This document shows, piece after piece, positions 26,134 through 34,627 of a stretch of 47,673 nt of DNA; the stretch's first letter is position 1; each line of letters starts with the position of its first letter. The position numbers and the translations under genes were made by a program. This DNA is from an uncultured Alphaproteobacteria bacterium (GTDB lineage Bacteria; Pseudomonadota; Alphaproteobacteria; RF32; CAG-239), in contig CAKQRB010000022.1 in the NCBI GenBank assembly GCA_934271195.1, positions 1 to 47,673 of the forward strand, written 5' to 3'. The notes beneath the pieces were generated by a model. That model saw nothing but the letters and a program-made list of their open reading frames with translations. It searched no databases and was not told the DNA's origin.

Positions 26134-27798
26134 TTAAGCGCTGAGCAAGACTTTGGCGGCGGCTCTGGCCTCGTCGGAAATCCGTTCTCCGGCCAGCATA
26201 CGGGCGATTTCTTCGCATTTTTCATCAGACGGCAGTTCGCGTACGCTGGTGGTGGTGACATTGTCTATGGTATTTTTTTCAACTTTGAAATGGTTGTTGC
26301 CCTTGGCGGCAACTTGCGGCGAATGGGTGACAACCAGTACCTGAACACCTTGCGCCAATCGTGACAGCCTTTCTCCGACGGCTTGTGCTGTTGCGCCGCC
26401 TACTCCGGCGTCAACTTCGTCAAAAATCATTGTTTCAACGCTTGAACTCTGTGCCAAATTGACTTTTAAGGCCAGCATAAGGCGGGCGAGCTCACCGCCC
26501 GAAGCGATTTTATTGATTGGTCCCTGCGGGGAATTGGGATTGGTGGCAACGGTAAAAGTTATGGTGTCAAAACCGCTTTCTCCCCACAAATTTTCTTCCT
26601 GTTTGGCAATTTGGGTTACAAATTTTGCTTTTTCCATTTTCAACGGCGGCAGTTCCTGCATAACGGAAGCGTCAAGTTTGGCGGCGGTTTGTTGTCTGGC
26701 ATGTGACAGTTCGTTGGCCGCTTTGACATAATCCAGCTTTGCGGCGTCTTCGGCTTTACGCAGTTTTATCAATCCTTCTTCGCCAAATTCGATGTTGTTG
26801 AGTTTTTGCGTTAATTCAATCAGGACTCGGGGCAGGGCATCAATTTCTACCTGATGTTTGCGTGCCAGTCCGCGCAGGGCAAACAGACGGCTTTCGATTT
26901 CTTCCAGCTCGCCGGTATCAACCGCAATGTTGGAGGAGGCGTTTTCAATCTGATTAACTGCTTCGTCGGCCTCAATCATGGCCTGTTCCAAAGCGTCAAT
27001 AATGTCGGAATATTTGCCGTCAACCATGTCATTGGCTTTGTAAATGGCCGATTGCGCCTGCCGCAGTGCAGACAGGACATCTGATCCCTGAGTCAAAGCG
27101 CTATAGGCATAGTTCAGGTTTTCAATGATTTTTTCGGCATTCATCAGCTCAAGCCGGCGTTTGCTGAGTTCATTTTCCTCTCCTTCCGTCGGATTGATTT
27201 TTTTCAGTTCAGCAACCCAGTGGCGCAGATTTTCTTCTTCGTCTTTGGCGTGCAAAATATTTTCTTCGGCTTCTTGTCTGGCCTTGCGGGCATTACGATA
27301 AGCACTGAATTTGGCCTTGGTATTTTCAAGCAGGAAAGGATAAGCCCCGAAGGCATCCAGCACGTCGCGATGGTTGGCGGGATTTAAAAGTCCCTGATTG
27401 TCAAATTGTCCGTGGATTTCTACCAGATATTTGCCGGCTTCTTTCAGCAGTTTGGCACTGACCGTCTGGTCGTTGATAAAAATTTTGCCTTTGCCGTCAC
27501 GTGACAAGACACGTTTGATAATCAGCTCGTCTTCAACTTCTAACTCGTTCTCTTTAAAAATTTTCCACAGAGGATTACCTGATGGGGGCAAGGAAAAAGA
27601 TGCTGTAACCGACAGTTTGTCTTCACCATGGCGGATGAGGGAGGTTTCGGCGCGATTACCAAGCACCAGTCCGACGGAATCCAATAAAATAGACTTTCCC
27701 GCGCCGGTTTCGCCGGTCAGCACACTGAGACCGGATTTGAAGTCTAAATCCAGTTTGTCAATTAACACGACATTACGGATGGAAAGCGATTGCAGCAT
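26134..27798 (-). CDS. recN: DNA repair protein RecN
   Basis: A 554-residue SMC-like ATPase. The Walker A is GETGAGKS (residues 29-36), the ABC signature SGGELARLMLALK and Walker B MIFDEVDAGVGG lie in the last third, and a long coiled coil lies between. It acts in double-strand break repair. Length is normal. It is the last gene of lpxC-bamD-recN, six bases after bamD, an order common in alphaproteobacteria. No SOS box was looked for in depth; it probably follows the lpxC transcript. Confidence 0.96.
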   Translation of the reverse strand: MLQSLSIRNVVLIDKLDLDFKSGLSVLTGETGAGKSILLDSVGLVLGNRAETSLIRHGEDKLSVTASFSLPPSGNPLWKIFKENELEVEDELIIKRVLSRDGKGKIFINDQTVSAKLLKEAGKYLVEIHGQFDNQGLLNPANHRDVLDAFGAYPFLLENTKAKFSAYRNARKARQEAEENILHAKDEEENLRHWVAELKKINPTEGEENELSKRRLELMNAEKIIENLNYAYSALTQGSDVLSALRQAQSAIYKANDMVDGKYSDIIDALEQAMIEADEAVNQIENASSNIAVDTGELEEIESRLFALRGLARKHQVEIDALPRVLIELTQKLNNIEFGEEGLIKLRKAEDAAKLDYVKAANELSHARQQTAAKLDASVMQELPPLKMEKAKFVTQIAKQEENLWGESGFDTITFTVATNPNSPQGPINKIASGGELARLMLALKVNLAQSSSVETMIFDEVDAGVGGATAQAVGERLSRLAQGVQVLVVTHSPQVAAKGNNHFKVEKNTIDNVTTTSVRELPSDEKCEEIARMLAGERISDEARAAAKVLLSA

Positions 27799-27804
27799 TT
27801 TTTC

Positions 27805-28551
27805 TTATTTGCTCCCGATGATGTTTTTAGCTTTTTTGGTCCATTTGCCGTCAGGGTAATTATAGGACAAAACCTTTGCCGCGGTGTTGGCTTCGGAATT
27901 CAGGCCGAGAATGGTGTAAATTTCGACTTGACGGTACAAGGCTTCTTCAATATGACTGGTGGTTTGATACCGGTTGACGACGACAGAAAAACGGTTCAAG
28001 GCGGAAAGGTAGTTCTTCTGGTTAAGATAATAGCGTCCGACTTCCATTTCCTTGCCGGCCAAATGGTCATTAGTCAGGTCAATTTTGAGTTTGGCGTCTT
28101 GCGCGTATTCACTGTCGGGAAAACGGTTGATTACGTGCTCGAAAGCCTCTTTGGCCTTGGCCGTATTGCTCTGGTCTTTGTCAACGGTTACAATTTGCTC
28201 ATAATAGCACAGCGCTTTTAGATAGTAAGCATAAGGCGCGTTTTGGTTTCCGGGGTGATATTTGATAAAGCGGTCAAGGCTCATAACGGCATCGTCATAT
28301 TTTTGGTCTTTATAATAAGCATAGGCACCCATCAATTTGGCTTTGGTCGCCCATTTGGAATAAGGATGCTCAAGTTCGACTTTTTCAAAGGTTTCGGCGG
28401 CTTTGGCATAAGATGTCTTGTCCAAAAGTTTGTGGGCGTGCGTATAAAGCTCTTCTGCCGAAGCATTTTCATTTACTTCCGGTGTTCCGGCACAGGCATT
28501 TAACAGACTCAGGCTGAGCAATACGGCAAAAAGTCCAAAAATATTTTTCAT
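27805..28551 (-). CDS. bamD: Outer-membrane assembly lipoprotein BamD
   Basis: A 248-residue lipoprotein. I chose ATG 28551 rather than an upstream frame because AAGGA lies seven bases before it and the protein then starts with a lipoprotein signal whose lipobox is LNAC with Cys20. TPR repeats follow (AEELYTHAHKLLDKTSYAKAAETFEKV and later units), as in BamD/YfiO. It sits in the BAM complex that inserts beta-barrel proteins. The lpxC stop (TAA) overlaps its ribosome binding site, so the two are coupled. Confidence 0.93.
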   Translation of the reverse strand: MKNIFGLFAVLLSLSLLNACAGTPEVNENASAEELYTHAHKLLDKTSYAKAAETFEKVELEHPYSKWATKAKLMGAYAYYKDQKYDDAVMSLDRFIKYHPGNQNAPYAYYLKALCYYEQIVTVDKDQSNTAKAKEAFEHVINRFPDSEYAQDAKLKIDLTNDHLAGKEMEVGRYYLNQKNYLSALNRFSVVVNRYQTTSHIEEALYRQVEIYTILGLNSEANTAAKVLSYNYPDGKWTKKAKNIIGSK

Positions 28552-28561
28552 GGCGTTGTCC

Positions 28562-29413
28562 TTAAATAATCTCATAATTTGAACTGTCGGCAAACAGCTT
28601 TTGCAGAAGCTGGTTGTTGTGAAAATGTCCGGTGTGTTTGGCACGCAACAGGCTGATAATCCGGTATCCGGATGTATACAAATCGCCGATGGCGTCTAAT
28701 ACTTTATGATTGACACATTCGTTTTTAACCCGAAAACCGTCAGGATTCAAGATTTTATCACCGTCCAGTACAACGGCATTGTCCAAGCTGCCACCTTTGA
28801 TTAATCCGATAGATTGCAGATAGTCTACAGCCGCTTTTTCAGTAAAAGTCCGGCAGAGCGCGATTTCGTCGGCAAAAATCTGCGGGTCAATGGCATTGTC
28901 AAAGCACTGATGTCCGACAATTTCTGAAGGAAAATCAATTTCAAAACAAATCTTCAGGCCGTTTTCAATAGGCAGAAGTTCGGCTCGGTTGCCTTTGTCG
29001 TCGGCGAATTCGACCGGCTTCAGAACTTTAAGGTATTTGCGCGGGGAATCCTGTTTTTCTTTTTCGGCGGCAGAAAGGGCGTCATAAAAAACTTTGCTGC
29101 TACCGTCCATAATCGGAATTTCAGGCCCGTTAACCTCAATGACGGCGTTGTCGATTTCTGCGACGGCAAGAGCGGCCATGATATGTTCAATTGTTGAAAC
29201 GATGTTGCCTTTGTCGTCTCCCAGACAGGTACAGTTGTGGGTATTGACAACATGATTGTAAAGAGCCGGAATGAGCGGTTTTTCGGGCAGGTCGCTCCGG
29301 CAGAATACAATTCCGGTATCAGCGCTGGCAGGGTTAACTGTCAGGCTGACAGGCAGGCCGGAATGCAGGCCGATCCCGTTAATTTGCAAAGGTTTTTTAA
29401 GTGTTTGCTGCAT
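28562..29413 (-). CDS. lpxC: UDP-3-O-acyl-N-acetylglucosamine deacetylase LpxC
   Basis: A 283-residue LpxC, the zinc deacetylase committing step of lipid A synthesis. Zinc ligands are visible as H77 (STIEHIMAAL), H236 and D240 (CVNHKVLDAIGD), with the catalytic His at H263 (KHTGHFHNN). It is slightly shorter than typical LpxC (about 300), missing only a few C-terminal residues. GAGGAA precedes the start. It lies 88 bases after the rnpB 3' end on the same strand and leads bamD and recN. FtsH, which degrades LpxC in E. coli, is also encoded in this window. Confidence 0.95.
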   Translation of the reverse strand: MQQTLKKPLQINGIGLHSGLPVSLTVNPASADTGIVFCRSDLPEKPLIPALYNHVVNTHNCTCLGDDKGNIVSTIEHIMAALAVAEIDNAVIEVNGPEIPIMDGSSKVFYDALSAAEKEKQDSPRKYLKVLKPVEFADDKGNRAELLPIENGLKICFEIDFPSEIVGHQCFDNAIDPQIFADEIALCRTFTEKAAVDYLQSIGLIKGGSLDNAVVLDGDKILNPDGFRVKNECVNHKVLDAIGDLYTSGYRIISLLRAKHTGHFHNNQLLQKLFADSSNYEII

Positions 29414-29501
29414 ATGTTGAAATTCCTCATCTTATTATTGCTCTTAGTTTTACACTAAACGGACGGAATTTGCAAATCAAATATCTAGAAGTCAAACAGA
29501 A

Positions 29502-29901
29502 AATTGGGCAATCTGTAAGCCGGGTTCTGTATCATAAATATTCCTGCTACCGGAATATCATGACGATAGCTATTCATCTTGGCCAAACATCACTGTTTGG
29601 CTCATCGCGACCTACCTCTGGAAGAAGCGGAGGCGCTTCTAACCGGTTCTCTAACGAAAACTGTCCTAACTTGGTCTTACATCGAACAGGGTTTACCTTG
29701 CCGGTTATGTTGCCATAACCGCGGTGAGCTCTTACCTCGCCTTTTCAACCTTACCTTCGTATAGAAGGCGGTAATTTTCTGCGGCACTTTCCCTTGGATC
29801 TCTCCAGCCAGACGTTATCTGGTGTTCTGCCTCCGTGAAGCCCGGACTTTCCTCACCGGCGGATTTTACTTTCCGTGGCGCAGCTATCCGATTGCCCAAA
29901 A
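29502..29901 (-). ncRNA. rnpB: RNase P RNA (class A)
   Basis: On the minus strand the conserved start of RNase P RNA is clear: GAGGAAAGTCCGGGC, then CACGGAGGCAGAAC, with the 3' conserved ACAGAACCCGGCTTA near the end. The P1 helix closes it: TTGGGCAAT (29899-29891) pairs with ATTGCCCAA (29512-29504). Length is near 400 nt, in the bacterial A-type range. The RNA is the catalytic part of RNase P, which trims tRNA 5' ends. A promoter lies directly upstream. No intrinsic terminator is visible before lpxC. Ends are estimated from P1. Confidence 0.93.
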
Positions 29902-29903
29902 AT

Positions 29904-29931
29904 AACATACAGGATATTTTTTTTTATGCAA
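29904..29931 (-). promoter_or_regulatory. Promoter of rnpB
   Basis: On the minus strand TTGCAT (29931-29926) and TATGTT (29909-29904) with a 16-base spacer; predicted start near 29897, matching the RNA 5' end. Confidence 0.6.
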
Positions 29932-30046
29932 GCTTTTTGTATTTTGAATAATTGTGAAAAATTGTAAAATGTTAAAGCCGTATTAAAGTGATTTTAATCT
30001 TTTCCGATTAATATATTTTATTATTATTTATAGCGGAGATATTTTG

Positions 30047-30727
30047 ATGATTTATGCTTTGTCCGGTTTGCTTTTTGGCCTTCTTATTCCTTATATGGCG
30101 CGGCGGTTCGCCAAGTTTATGCCGGCGACCATGGCTTATGCCTTGTATCGGATTGTCAAGCCGGTCAGGAGGGTGTCGGCGGCAAAACGGCACGGCAGCT
30201 GGCAATATACAAAGATGATGTCACAGTACCGTTGGCGCAGCGTGATGTGGGGAATCCTCACGGCGGCGCTCAGTTACGGCGCGTTTTATGAATGGGGAAG
30301 CCAGCTTATCTGGTGGAAGCTGGTTTTTATCTGGCTTTTGCTGTTGTTGGCAGAAATTGATTTCAGACTTTTGCTGCTGCCCGATATTTTGACTGTTCCG
30401 CTTTTGTTGCTCGGTTTTGCTTTCTCTGCTTGGACGGGATTGTGGACTATGTCTTATGATTCCTCGCTGGCGGCGTTGTTCGGCTATTTTGTGCCGGCGC
30501 TTATCAGCCTTTTGTTTGTCTGGAAAAACAAAGATGCTTTCGGTGGCGGCGATGTTAAGCTGCTGGCAGCCGTCGGTGCGTGGCTGGGCGTGGAAAAGCT
30601 GTTGTATACGATTGTCGGCGCCTGTGTCTTGTTTGCCCTGTATGCCGTGATAATGCGCAAACGGCAGGGCGCTTTCGGGCCGGCAATATCCGCGGCGGCG
30701 ATTGCGGTTGCTTTTTATTATTTTTGA
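30047..30727 (+). CDS. Prepilin peptidase, A24 family (PilD/CpaA-like)
   Basis: A 226-residue membrane protein. GGAG lies eight bases before ATG 30047; a TTG three bases earlier is an alternative. The two aspartates of the A24 aspartic protease are D105 (EIDFRLLLLPD) and D169 (GGGDVKLLAAVGAWLG, the GxGD motif). About seven membrane segments are seen. The N-terminal methyltransferase domain with its zinc Cys pairs, found in full PilD, is missing, so it is closer to CpaA/TadV or a trimmed PilD. It cleaves leader peptides of type IV pilin-like proteins; no pilin gene is nearby. Confidence 0.85.
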   Translation: MIYALSGLLFGLLIPYMARRFAKFMPATMAYALYRIVKPVRRVSAAKRHGSWQYTKMMSQYRWRSVMWGILTAALSYGAFYEWGSQLIWWKLVFIWLLLLLAEIDFRLLLLPDILTVPLLLLGFAFSAWTGLWTMSYDSSLAALFGYFVPALISLLFVWKNKDAFGGGDVKLLAAVGAWLGVEKLLYTIVGACVLFALYAVIMRKRQGAFGPAISAAAIAVAFYYF

Positions 30728-30764
30728 GATAAACTAAAAACAGTTTGAATTTGAGGGAATAGAC

Positions 30765-31511
30765 ATGAGTTTTTGGAAAAAAGAAAGCCTGAAGAAAATT
30801 CCGGTGGCGCAAAAGTTTTTTCAGAAAGAAGACAAGCGCAAGCTGAAAAAACTGGTGACCGGCAAGAATTTTGACCTGTTTATTATGTCCATTATTCTGG
30901 CGGACGCTGTTGTTTTGGGCATGATGACCATTGATTTTTTCCGTGATCGGTTTGAACAGGGGCTGTTTTTGCTTGACCGTCTGTTTATGGCGATTTTTAT
31001 TGTGGAAATGGTGATGAAAATTTATGCCGAGCGGCGCGAATTTTGGAAAACCGGCTGGAATGTTTTTGATTTTGTGATTGTCGCAGTTTCTTCCCTGCCG
31101 GCGGCAAGCGCTTTTATTGTCATCAGAAGCCTGCGGCTGTTCAGAATGTTCAAATATATTTATCAGGCCTCCGGTATTAATAATATTATCACGACTTTTT
31201 TGCGGATTTTGCCGGTATTTCTTTCTTTTCTGGCTGTGTTTGCCGTTTTCTTTTATGTCTTTTCCATCATCTCGGTCAGCTTGTATGGTGATGTCTTTGT
31301 GGAATTTTCAACCCTCGGATCAGCCATGCAGGTGGTGTTGCAGACTTTTTCCATGGACGGCTGGGCGGCAGGCGTTGCTCGTCAGGTTATGCGGATTTTT
31401 CCCAATGCCTGGATGTTTTTTGCCCTGCAGAAAGTGGTGATGTTTTTGCTGTTGAGCAGCTTTTTGCTGACGGCGATGGCAACGGTGTTGCTGTCGGTTC
31501 AAAAGAAATAG
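30765..31511 (+). CDS. Voltage-gated-type cation channel (BacNav-like)
   Basis: A 248-residue protein with six membrane segments and a pore loop, as in single-domain bacterial sodium channels (Ion_trans family). S4 carries the voltage-sensing arginines R121, R124, R127 and K130 at every third position. The pore region FSTLGSAMQVVLQTF is followed by S196-M-D-G-W200, then a turn (RQVMRIFPNAWMFF) and S6. Family filters usually read TLESW; here SMDGW is closer to calcium-channel repeats. The channel would act as a tetramer in the inner membrane. The gene follows the prepilin peptidase after 37 bases and may share its transcript. Ion selectivity is not settled. Confidence 0.85.
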   Translation: MSFWKKESLKKIPVAQKFFQKEDKRKLKKLVTGKNFDLFIMSIILADAVVLGMMTIDFFRDRFEQGLFLLDRLFMAIFIVEMVMKIYAERREFWKTGWNVFDFVIVAVSSLPAASAFIVIRSLRLFRMFKYIYQASGINNIITTFLRILPVFLSFLAVFAVFFYVFSIISVSLYGDVFVEFSTLGSAMQVVLQTFSMDGWAAGVARQVMRIFPNAWMFFALQKVVMFLLLSSFLLTAMATVLLSVQKK

Positions 31512-31523
31512 CCGTTTTCTCCG

Positions 31524-31560
31524 TCTTGTTTGAACTGTCCACCGGAAAGTGGAGAAAAAA
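31524..31560 (+). repeat. Solo copy of the MITE-like end repeat
   Basis: These 37 bases match the complement of 20074-20110 with two mismatches. It lies 12 bases after the channel gene stop and directly before a terminator. No partner end is found nearby. Confidence 0.6.
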
Positions 31561-31600
31561 ATTCCCCTTTGAAAAAATTTTTTAAAAGGGGAATTTTTTT
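31559..31600 (+). terminator. Terminator after the channel gene
   Basis: A long stem, AATTCCCCTTT paired with AAAGGGGAATT, plus an inner A6/T6 pairing, followed by a T tract. Confidence 0.85.
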
Positions 31601-31629
31601 ATTTATTTTGCTTTTTTTGTTCTTAGCCG

Positions 31630-31660
31630 CTTGACTTTCTAAAACTAAATTCCTAATTAT
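31630..31660 (+). promoter_or_regulatory. RpoH-type promoter of groESL
   Basis: CTTGACT (31630-31636) and CCTAATTAT (31652-31660) are 15 bases apart, the same layout as at htpG. The same bases can be read as sigma70 TTGACT-N17-TAATTA. No CIRCE inverted repeat was found in the leader. Confidence 0.55.
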
Positions 31661-31703
31661 CCCTTAGATTGAAAAAAACAAATTTTTAAGGAGTTGATGA
31701 ACA

Positions 31704-31994
31704 ATGAATATTAAACCTTTGCATGACAGAGTTTTAATTAAAAGATTGGAAGAAACAACAAAAACCGCCGGCGGAATCATTATTCCTGACACCGCCAAGG
31801 AAAAGCCGAGCGAGGGTATTGTTGAAGCTGTCGGAAACGGATTCAGAGCCGAAGACGGCAAGATTGTGCCGATGAGCGTTAAGCCCGGCGATAAAGTCTT
31901 GTTCGGCAAATGGTCAGGCACAGAGGTTAAAGTCAACGGAGAATCCCGTCTGATTATCAAAGAATCCGAGATTTTAGGCGTGATTGAAGAATAG
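31704..31994 (+). CDS. groES: Co-chaperonin GroES
   Basis: A 96-residue GroES. The N-terminus MNIKPLHDRVLIKR, the mobile loop (EETTKTAGGIIIPDTA) and the C-terminal GTEVKVNGESRLIIKESEILGVIE are all typical. It caps the GroEL chamber. AAGGAG precedes the start. groEL follows after 52 bases in the same operon. Confidence 0.98.
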   Translation: MNIKPLHDRVLIKRLEETTKTAGGIIIPDTAKEKPSEGIVEAVGNGFRAEDGKIVPMSVKPGDKVLFGKWSGTEVKVNGESRLIIKESEILGVIEE

Positions 31995-32046
31995 TAACAA
32001 TTTTTTTGAAACGTGATTTTTTATAGTTTAAGGAAGGAAAGTTAAA

Positions 32047-33684
32047 ATGGCAGCAAAAGATATTGAATTCGGAACTGATGCCAGAGCAAAAATGTTAAAA
32101 GGCGTGGAAACTTTGGCTAAGGCCGTAAAAGTTACCCTCGGGCCAAAAGGACGTAATGTGGTTTTGGACAAGTCTTACGGAGCACCGAAGATTACCAAAG
32201 ACGGCGTTTCGGTTGCAAAAGAGGTAGAACTCCCCAACAAATTTGAAAATATGGGTGCTCAGCTGATTAAAGAAGTTGCACAGAAAACCGCTGACAAAGC
32301 CGGTGACGGCACAACAACGGCAACGGTTTTGGCCGAAGCAATCATTCGCGAAGGCTGCAAAGCCGTGGCTGCCGGCATGAATCCGATGGATTTGAAACGC
32401 GGTATTGATATGGCGGTAGAAGCTGTGGTTGCGGATATTAAATCCCGTTCCAAAGATATTAAAACATCAGAGGAAATTGCACAGGTCGGCACGATTTCTG
32501 CTAACGGTGATCGTTCAATCGGCGAGTATCTGGCTCAAGCAATGGAGAAAGTCGGCAATGAGGGCGTCATTACTGTTGAAGATGCCAAAGGTTTGGAAAC
32601 AGAGCTTGACGTTGTGGAAGGTATGCAGTTTGACCGCGGTTATCTTTCTCCGTATTTTGTTACCAATCCTGACAAAATGACCTGCGAGTATGAGAATCCG
32701 TATATTATGCTGTATGATCAGAAAATCAGCAATTTGCAGCCGATGATTTCTATTTTAGAGGCTGTTGTTCAAACCGGCCGCCCGCTGTTGATTATTGCCG
32801 AAGATATTGAAGGCGAGGCTTTGGCTACTCTGGTTGTCAACCGTATTCGCGGCGGTCTGAAAGTTTGCGCCGTCAAGGCTCCGGGTTTTGGCGACAGACG
32901 CAAAGCCATGTTGCAGGATATTGCCATTTTGACCGGCGGACAGGTTATTTCTGAAGAACTGGGCATGAAGATTGAGAATGTTACTTTGGACATGCTCGGT
33001 ACAGCCAAGAAGATTGAAGTTAACAAAGAGGATACGACGATTGTTGACGGTGCCGGCGAAAAAGATCTGATTGCTGCCCGTGCGGCTCAGATCCGCAAGG
33101 AAATTGCCGATACGACTTCTGATTATGATCGTGAAAAGCTACAGGAACGTCTTGCTAAAATTTCTGGCGGCGTTGCTGTTTTGCGTGTCGGCGGTGCTTC
33201 CGAAGTTGAGGTTAAAGAGAAGAAAGACCGGATTGACGATGCGTTGAACGCAACACGTGCGGCAGTTAAAGAAGGTGTTGTTGCCGGCGGCGGCTGTGCT
33301 CTGATTTATTCTTTCGGTGCTTTGGACAAGTTGACTCCGGTTAATCAGGATCAGAAGGTTGGTATTGACATCATCAGAAAGGCTATTCAGGCGCCGTTGC
33401 GTCAGATTGCCGAAAATGCCGGTGTCGACGGCGCTGTCGTTGCCGGAAAACTAATGGAATCGAAAGATACCAATTTTGGTTATAATGCTCAGACCGGCGA
33501 ATATACCGATATGGTCAAGGCCGGTATTATTGATCCGACCAAAGTTGTTCGCACGGCTTTGCAAGATGCTGCTTCAGTCGGCGGGCTCCTGATTACGACA
33601 GAAGCCATGATTACCGAGCAGCCACAGAAAGAATGCTCTTGCGGCGGCGGGGCTCCGGCAATGCCGAGCGGCATGGGCTTCTAA
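32047..33684 (+). CDS. groEL: Chaperonin GroEL
   Basis: A 545-residue Hsp60. The ATP site shows KVTLGPKGRNVVLDKS and AGDGTTTATVLA, followed by the apical domain and the family signature AAVKEGVVAGGGCAL. It forms the 14-subunit folding chamber with GroES. The C-terminal tail ends in a Cys-containing, Gly-rich stretch (ECSCGGGAPAMPSGMGF) rather than the pure GGM repeats of many homologues. AAGGAAAG precedes the start. A strong terminator follows. Confidence 0.98.
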   Translation: MAAKDIEFGTDARAKMLKGVETLAKAVKVTLGPKGRNVVLDKSYGAPKITKDGVSVAKEVELPNKFENMGAQLIKEVAQKTADKAGDGTTTATVLAEAIIREGCKAVAAGMNPMDLKRGIDMAVEAVVADIKSRSKDIKTSEEIAQVGTISANGDRSIGEYLAQAMEKVGNEGVITVEDAKGLETELDVVEGMQFDRGYLSPYFVTNPDKMTCEYENPYIMLYDQKISNLQPMISILEAVVQTGRPLLIIAEDIEGEALATLVVNRIRGGLKVCAVKAPGFGDRRKAMLQDIAILTGGQVISEELGMKIENVTLDMLGTAKKIEVNKEDTTIVDGAGEKDLIAARAAQIRKEIADTTSDYDREKLQERLAKISGGVAVLRVGGASEVEVKEKKDRIDDALNATRAAVKEGVVAGGGCALIYSFGALDKLTPVNQDQKVGIDIIRKAIQAPLRQIAENAGVDGAVVAGKLMESKDTNFGYNAQTGEYTDMVKAGIIDPTKVVRTALQDAASVGGLLITTEAMITEQPQKECSCGGGAPAMPSGMGF

Positions 33685-33699
33685 TAGTCCGTATTGATA

Positions 33700-33731
33700 A
33701 AAATCCTCCAAACCAACGTTTGGAGGATTTT
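33700..33731 (+). terminator. Terminator of groESL
   Basis: A perfect 14-pair stem (AAAATCCTCCAAAC and its complement) with loop CAAC and a long T tract. Confidence 0.93.
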
Positions 33732-33796
33732 TTTTGTTATCTTTAAATTAACAGAAAAGGCATTATATTAGCAGAAACAGGTAAAAGGAGTAACGG

Positions 33797-34273
33797 ATGT
33801 CAGATTTGGTTGATTTACAAAAACTCAGGGAAATGCGTGATAACGGGCGAATCAGTGTCGAGGAATTTGACAATGATGCCGAAATTCTTTATCAAAAATC
33901 AATGCGGGAGGCCGGAGACCATAAGGTTGCGAAAAACGGAGCGCTTTATATTTTGCTGGCTGGTTTTCTCGGAGTGACAGGAATTCATAACTTTTATGCC
34001 GGATATTGGGGGCGCGGCTTGATACAGCTCTGTTTGAGCCTGCTTTCATGGCTGTTTTTGTTTTTGCCGCTGATTTTTGTGGTGTTTTGGCTTTTGGGAG
34101 AAATCTTTTTTCAGAATAAAGATGCTGCAGGAAACCGGTTTAGCGGGAATCGTTCTTTGATTGCCGGTTTGCGAATCGGTACGGTTTTGTGGATTGTCTA
34201 TACAGCTTATGTGACCTGGCAGAATAATGAATTTATTTGGCAGGATACAGTGGTTGTGACAGATATGGCATAA
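33797..34273 (+). CDS. TM2-domain membrane protein
   Basis: A 158-residue protein. The first 35 residues look like a short SHOCT-type helical segment (LQKLREMRDNGRISVEEFD). A TM2 domain follows (about 50-105), with the typical GIHNFYAGYWGRG between two membrane segments, and a third membrane segment lies near 125-145. TM2 proteins are common and mostly uncharacterised; the motif GxHxFYxG is clear. AAAAGGAG precedes the start. It is monocistronic between groEL and tRNA-Gly. Confidence 0.85.
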   Translation: MSDLVDLQKLREMRDNGRISVEEFDNDAEILYQKSMREAGDHKVAKNGALYILLAGFLGVTGIHNFYAGYWGRGLIQLCLSLLSWLFLFLPLIFVVFWLLGEIFFQNKDAAGNRFSGNRSLIAGLRIGTVLWIVYTAYVTWQNNEFIWQDTVVVTDMA

Positions 34274-34388
34274 GTTTTTATAATGAATATTTTTTTGTTA
34301 GAATAATAAAATTTTCTGAAAGATTAATGGTATAAGGGTTTGAAATTGCAAAAGGCAAAAAAAAATTGAAAAAAGCATGAAAAAATGC

Positions 34389-34416
34389 TTGCATTTTATT
34401 CTGGATGTGATATTTA
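34389..34416 (+). promoter_or_regulatory. Promoter of tRNA-Gly(GCC)
   Basis: TTGCAT (34389-34394) and TATTTA (34411-34416), spacer 16. The -35 box equals that of rnpB. Confidence 0.5.
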
Positions 34417-34434
34417 ATTACTCGTTCTACCGAT

Positions 34435-34509
34435 GCGGGCGTAGCTCAGGGGTAGAGCGCAACCTTGCCAAGGTTGATGTCGAGGGTTCGAATCCCTTCA
34501 CCCGCTCCA
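34435..34509 (+). tRNA. tRNA-Gly (anticodon GCC)
   Basis: A full cloverleaf with encoded CCA. The anticodon loop reads TTGCCAA (anticodon GCC) and the T arm GAGGG-TTCGAAT-CCCTT. The acceptor GCGGGCG faces CACCCGC, which leaves a C-A mismatch at the sixth pair; tRNAs of this type often have G there. Confidence 0.95.
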
Positions 34510-34511
34510 TT

Positions 34512-34537
34512 AAAACCCACCTGTTAAGGTGGGTTTT
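34512..34537 (+). terminator. Terminator of tRNA-Gly(GCC)
   Basis: AAAACCCACCT/AGGTGGGTTTT with loop GTTA and a T run. Confidence 0.9.
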
Positions 34538-34627
34538 TTGTTGCTGGCGATGAACCTTTTTGTAAAATAAATTAAGCACATAAAACTCTAATTCGAGAGA
34601 TTTTTGTTTGAAGAATTATGTAAAAAG

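Noticed and set aside
28552..28644. Longer N-terminus of BamD
   Set aside because: It would overlap the lpxC end, lacks a ribosome binding site and would bury the lipoprotein signal.
29401..29764. Plus-strand frames of 61-105 codons opposite lpxC and rnpB
   Set aside because: They lie antisense to RNase P RNA, whose conserved motifs explain the sequence.
31600..31703. CIRCE operator before groES
   Set aside because: No TTAGCACTC-N9-GAGTGCTAA-like repeat is present.
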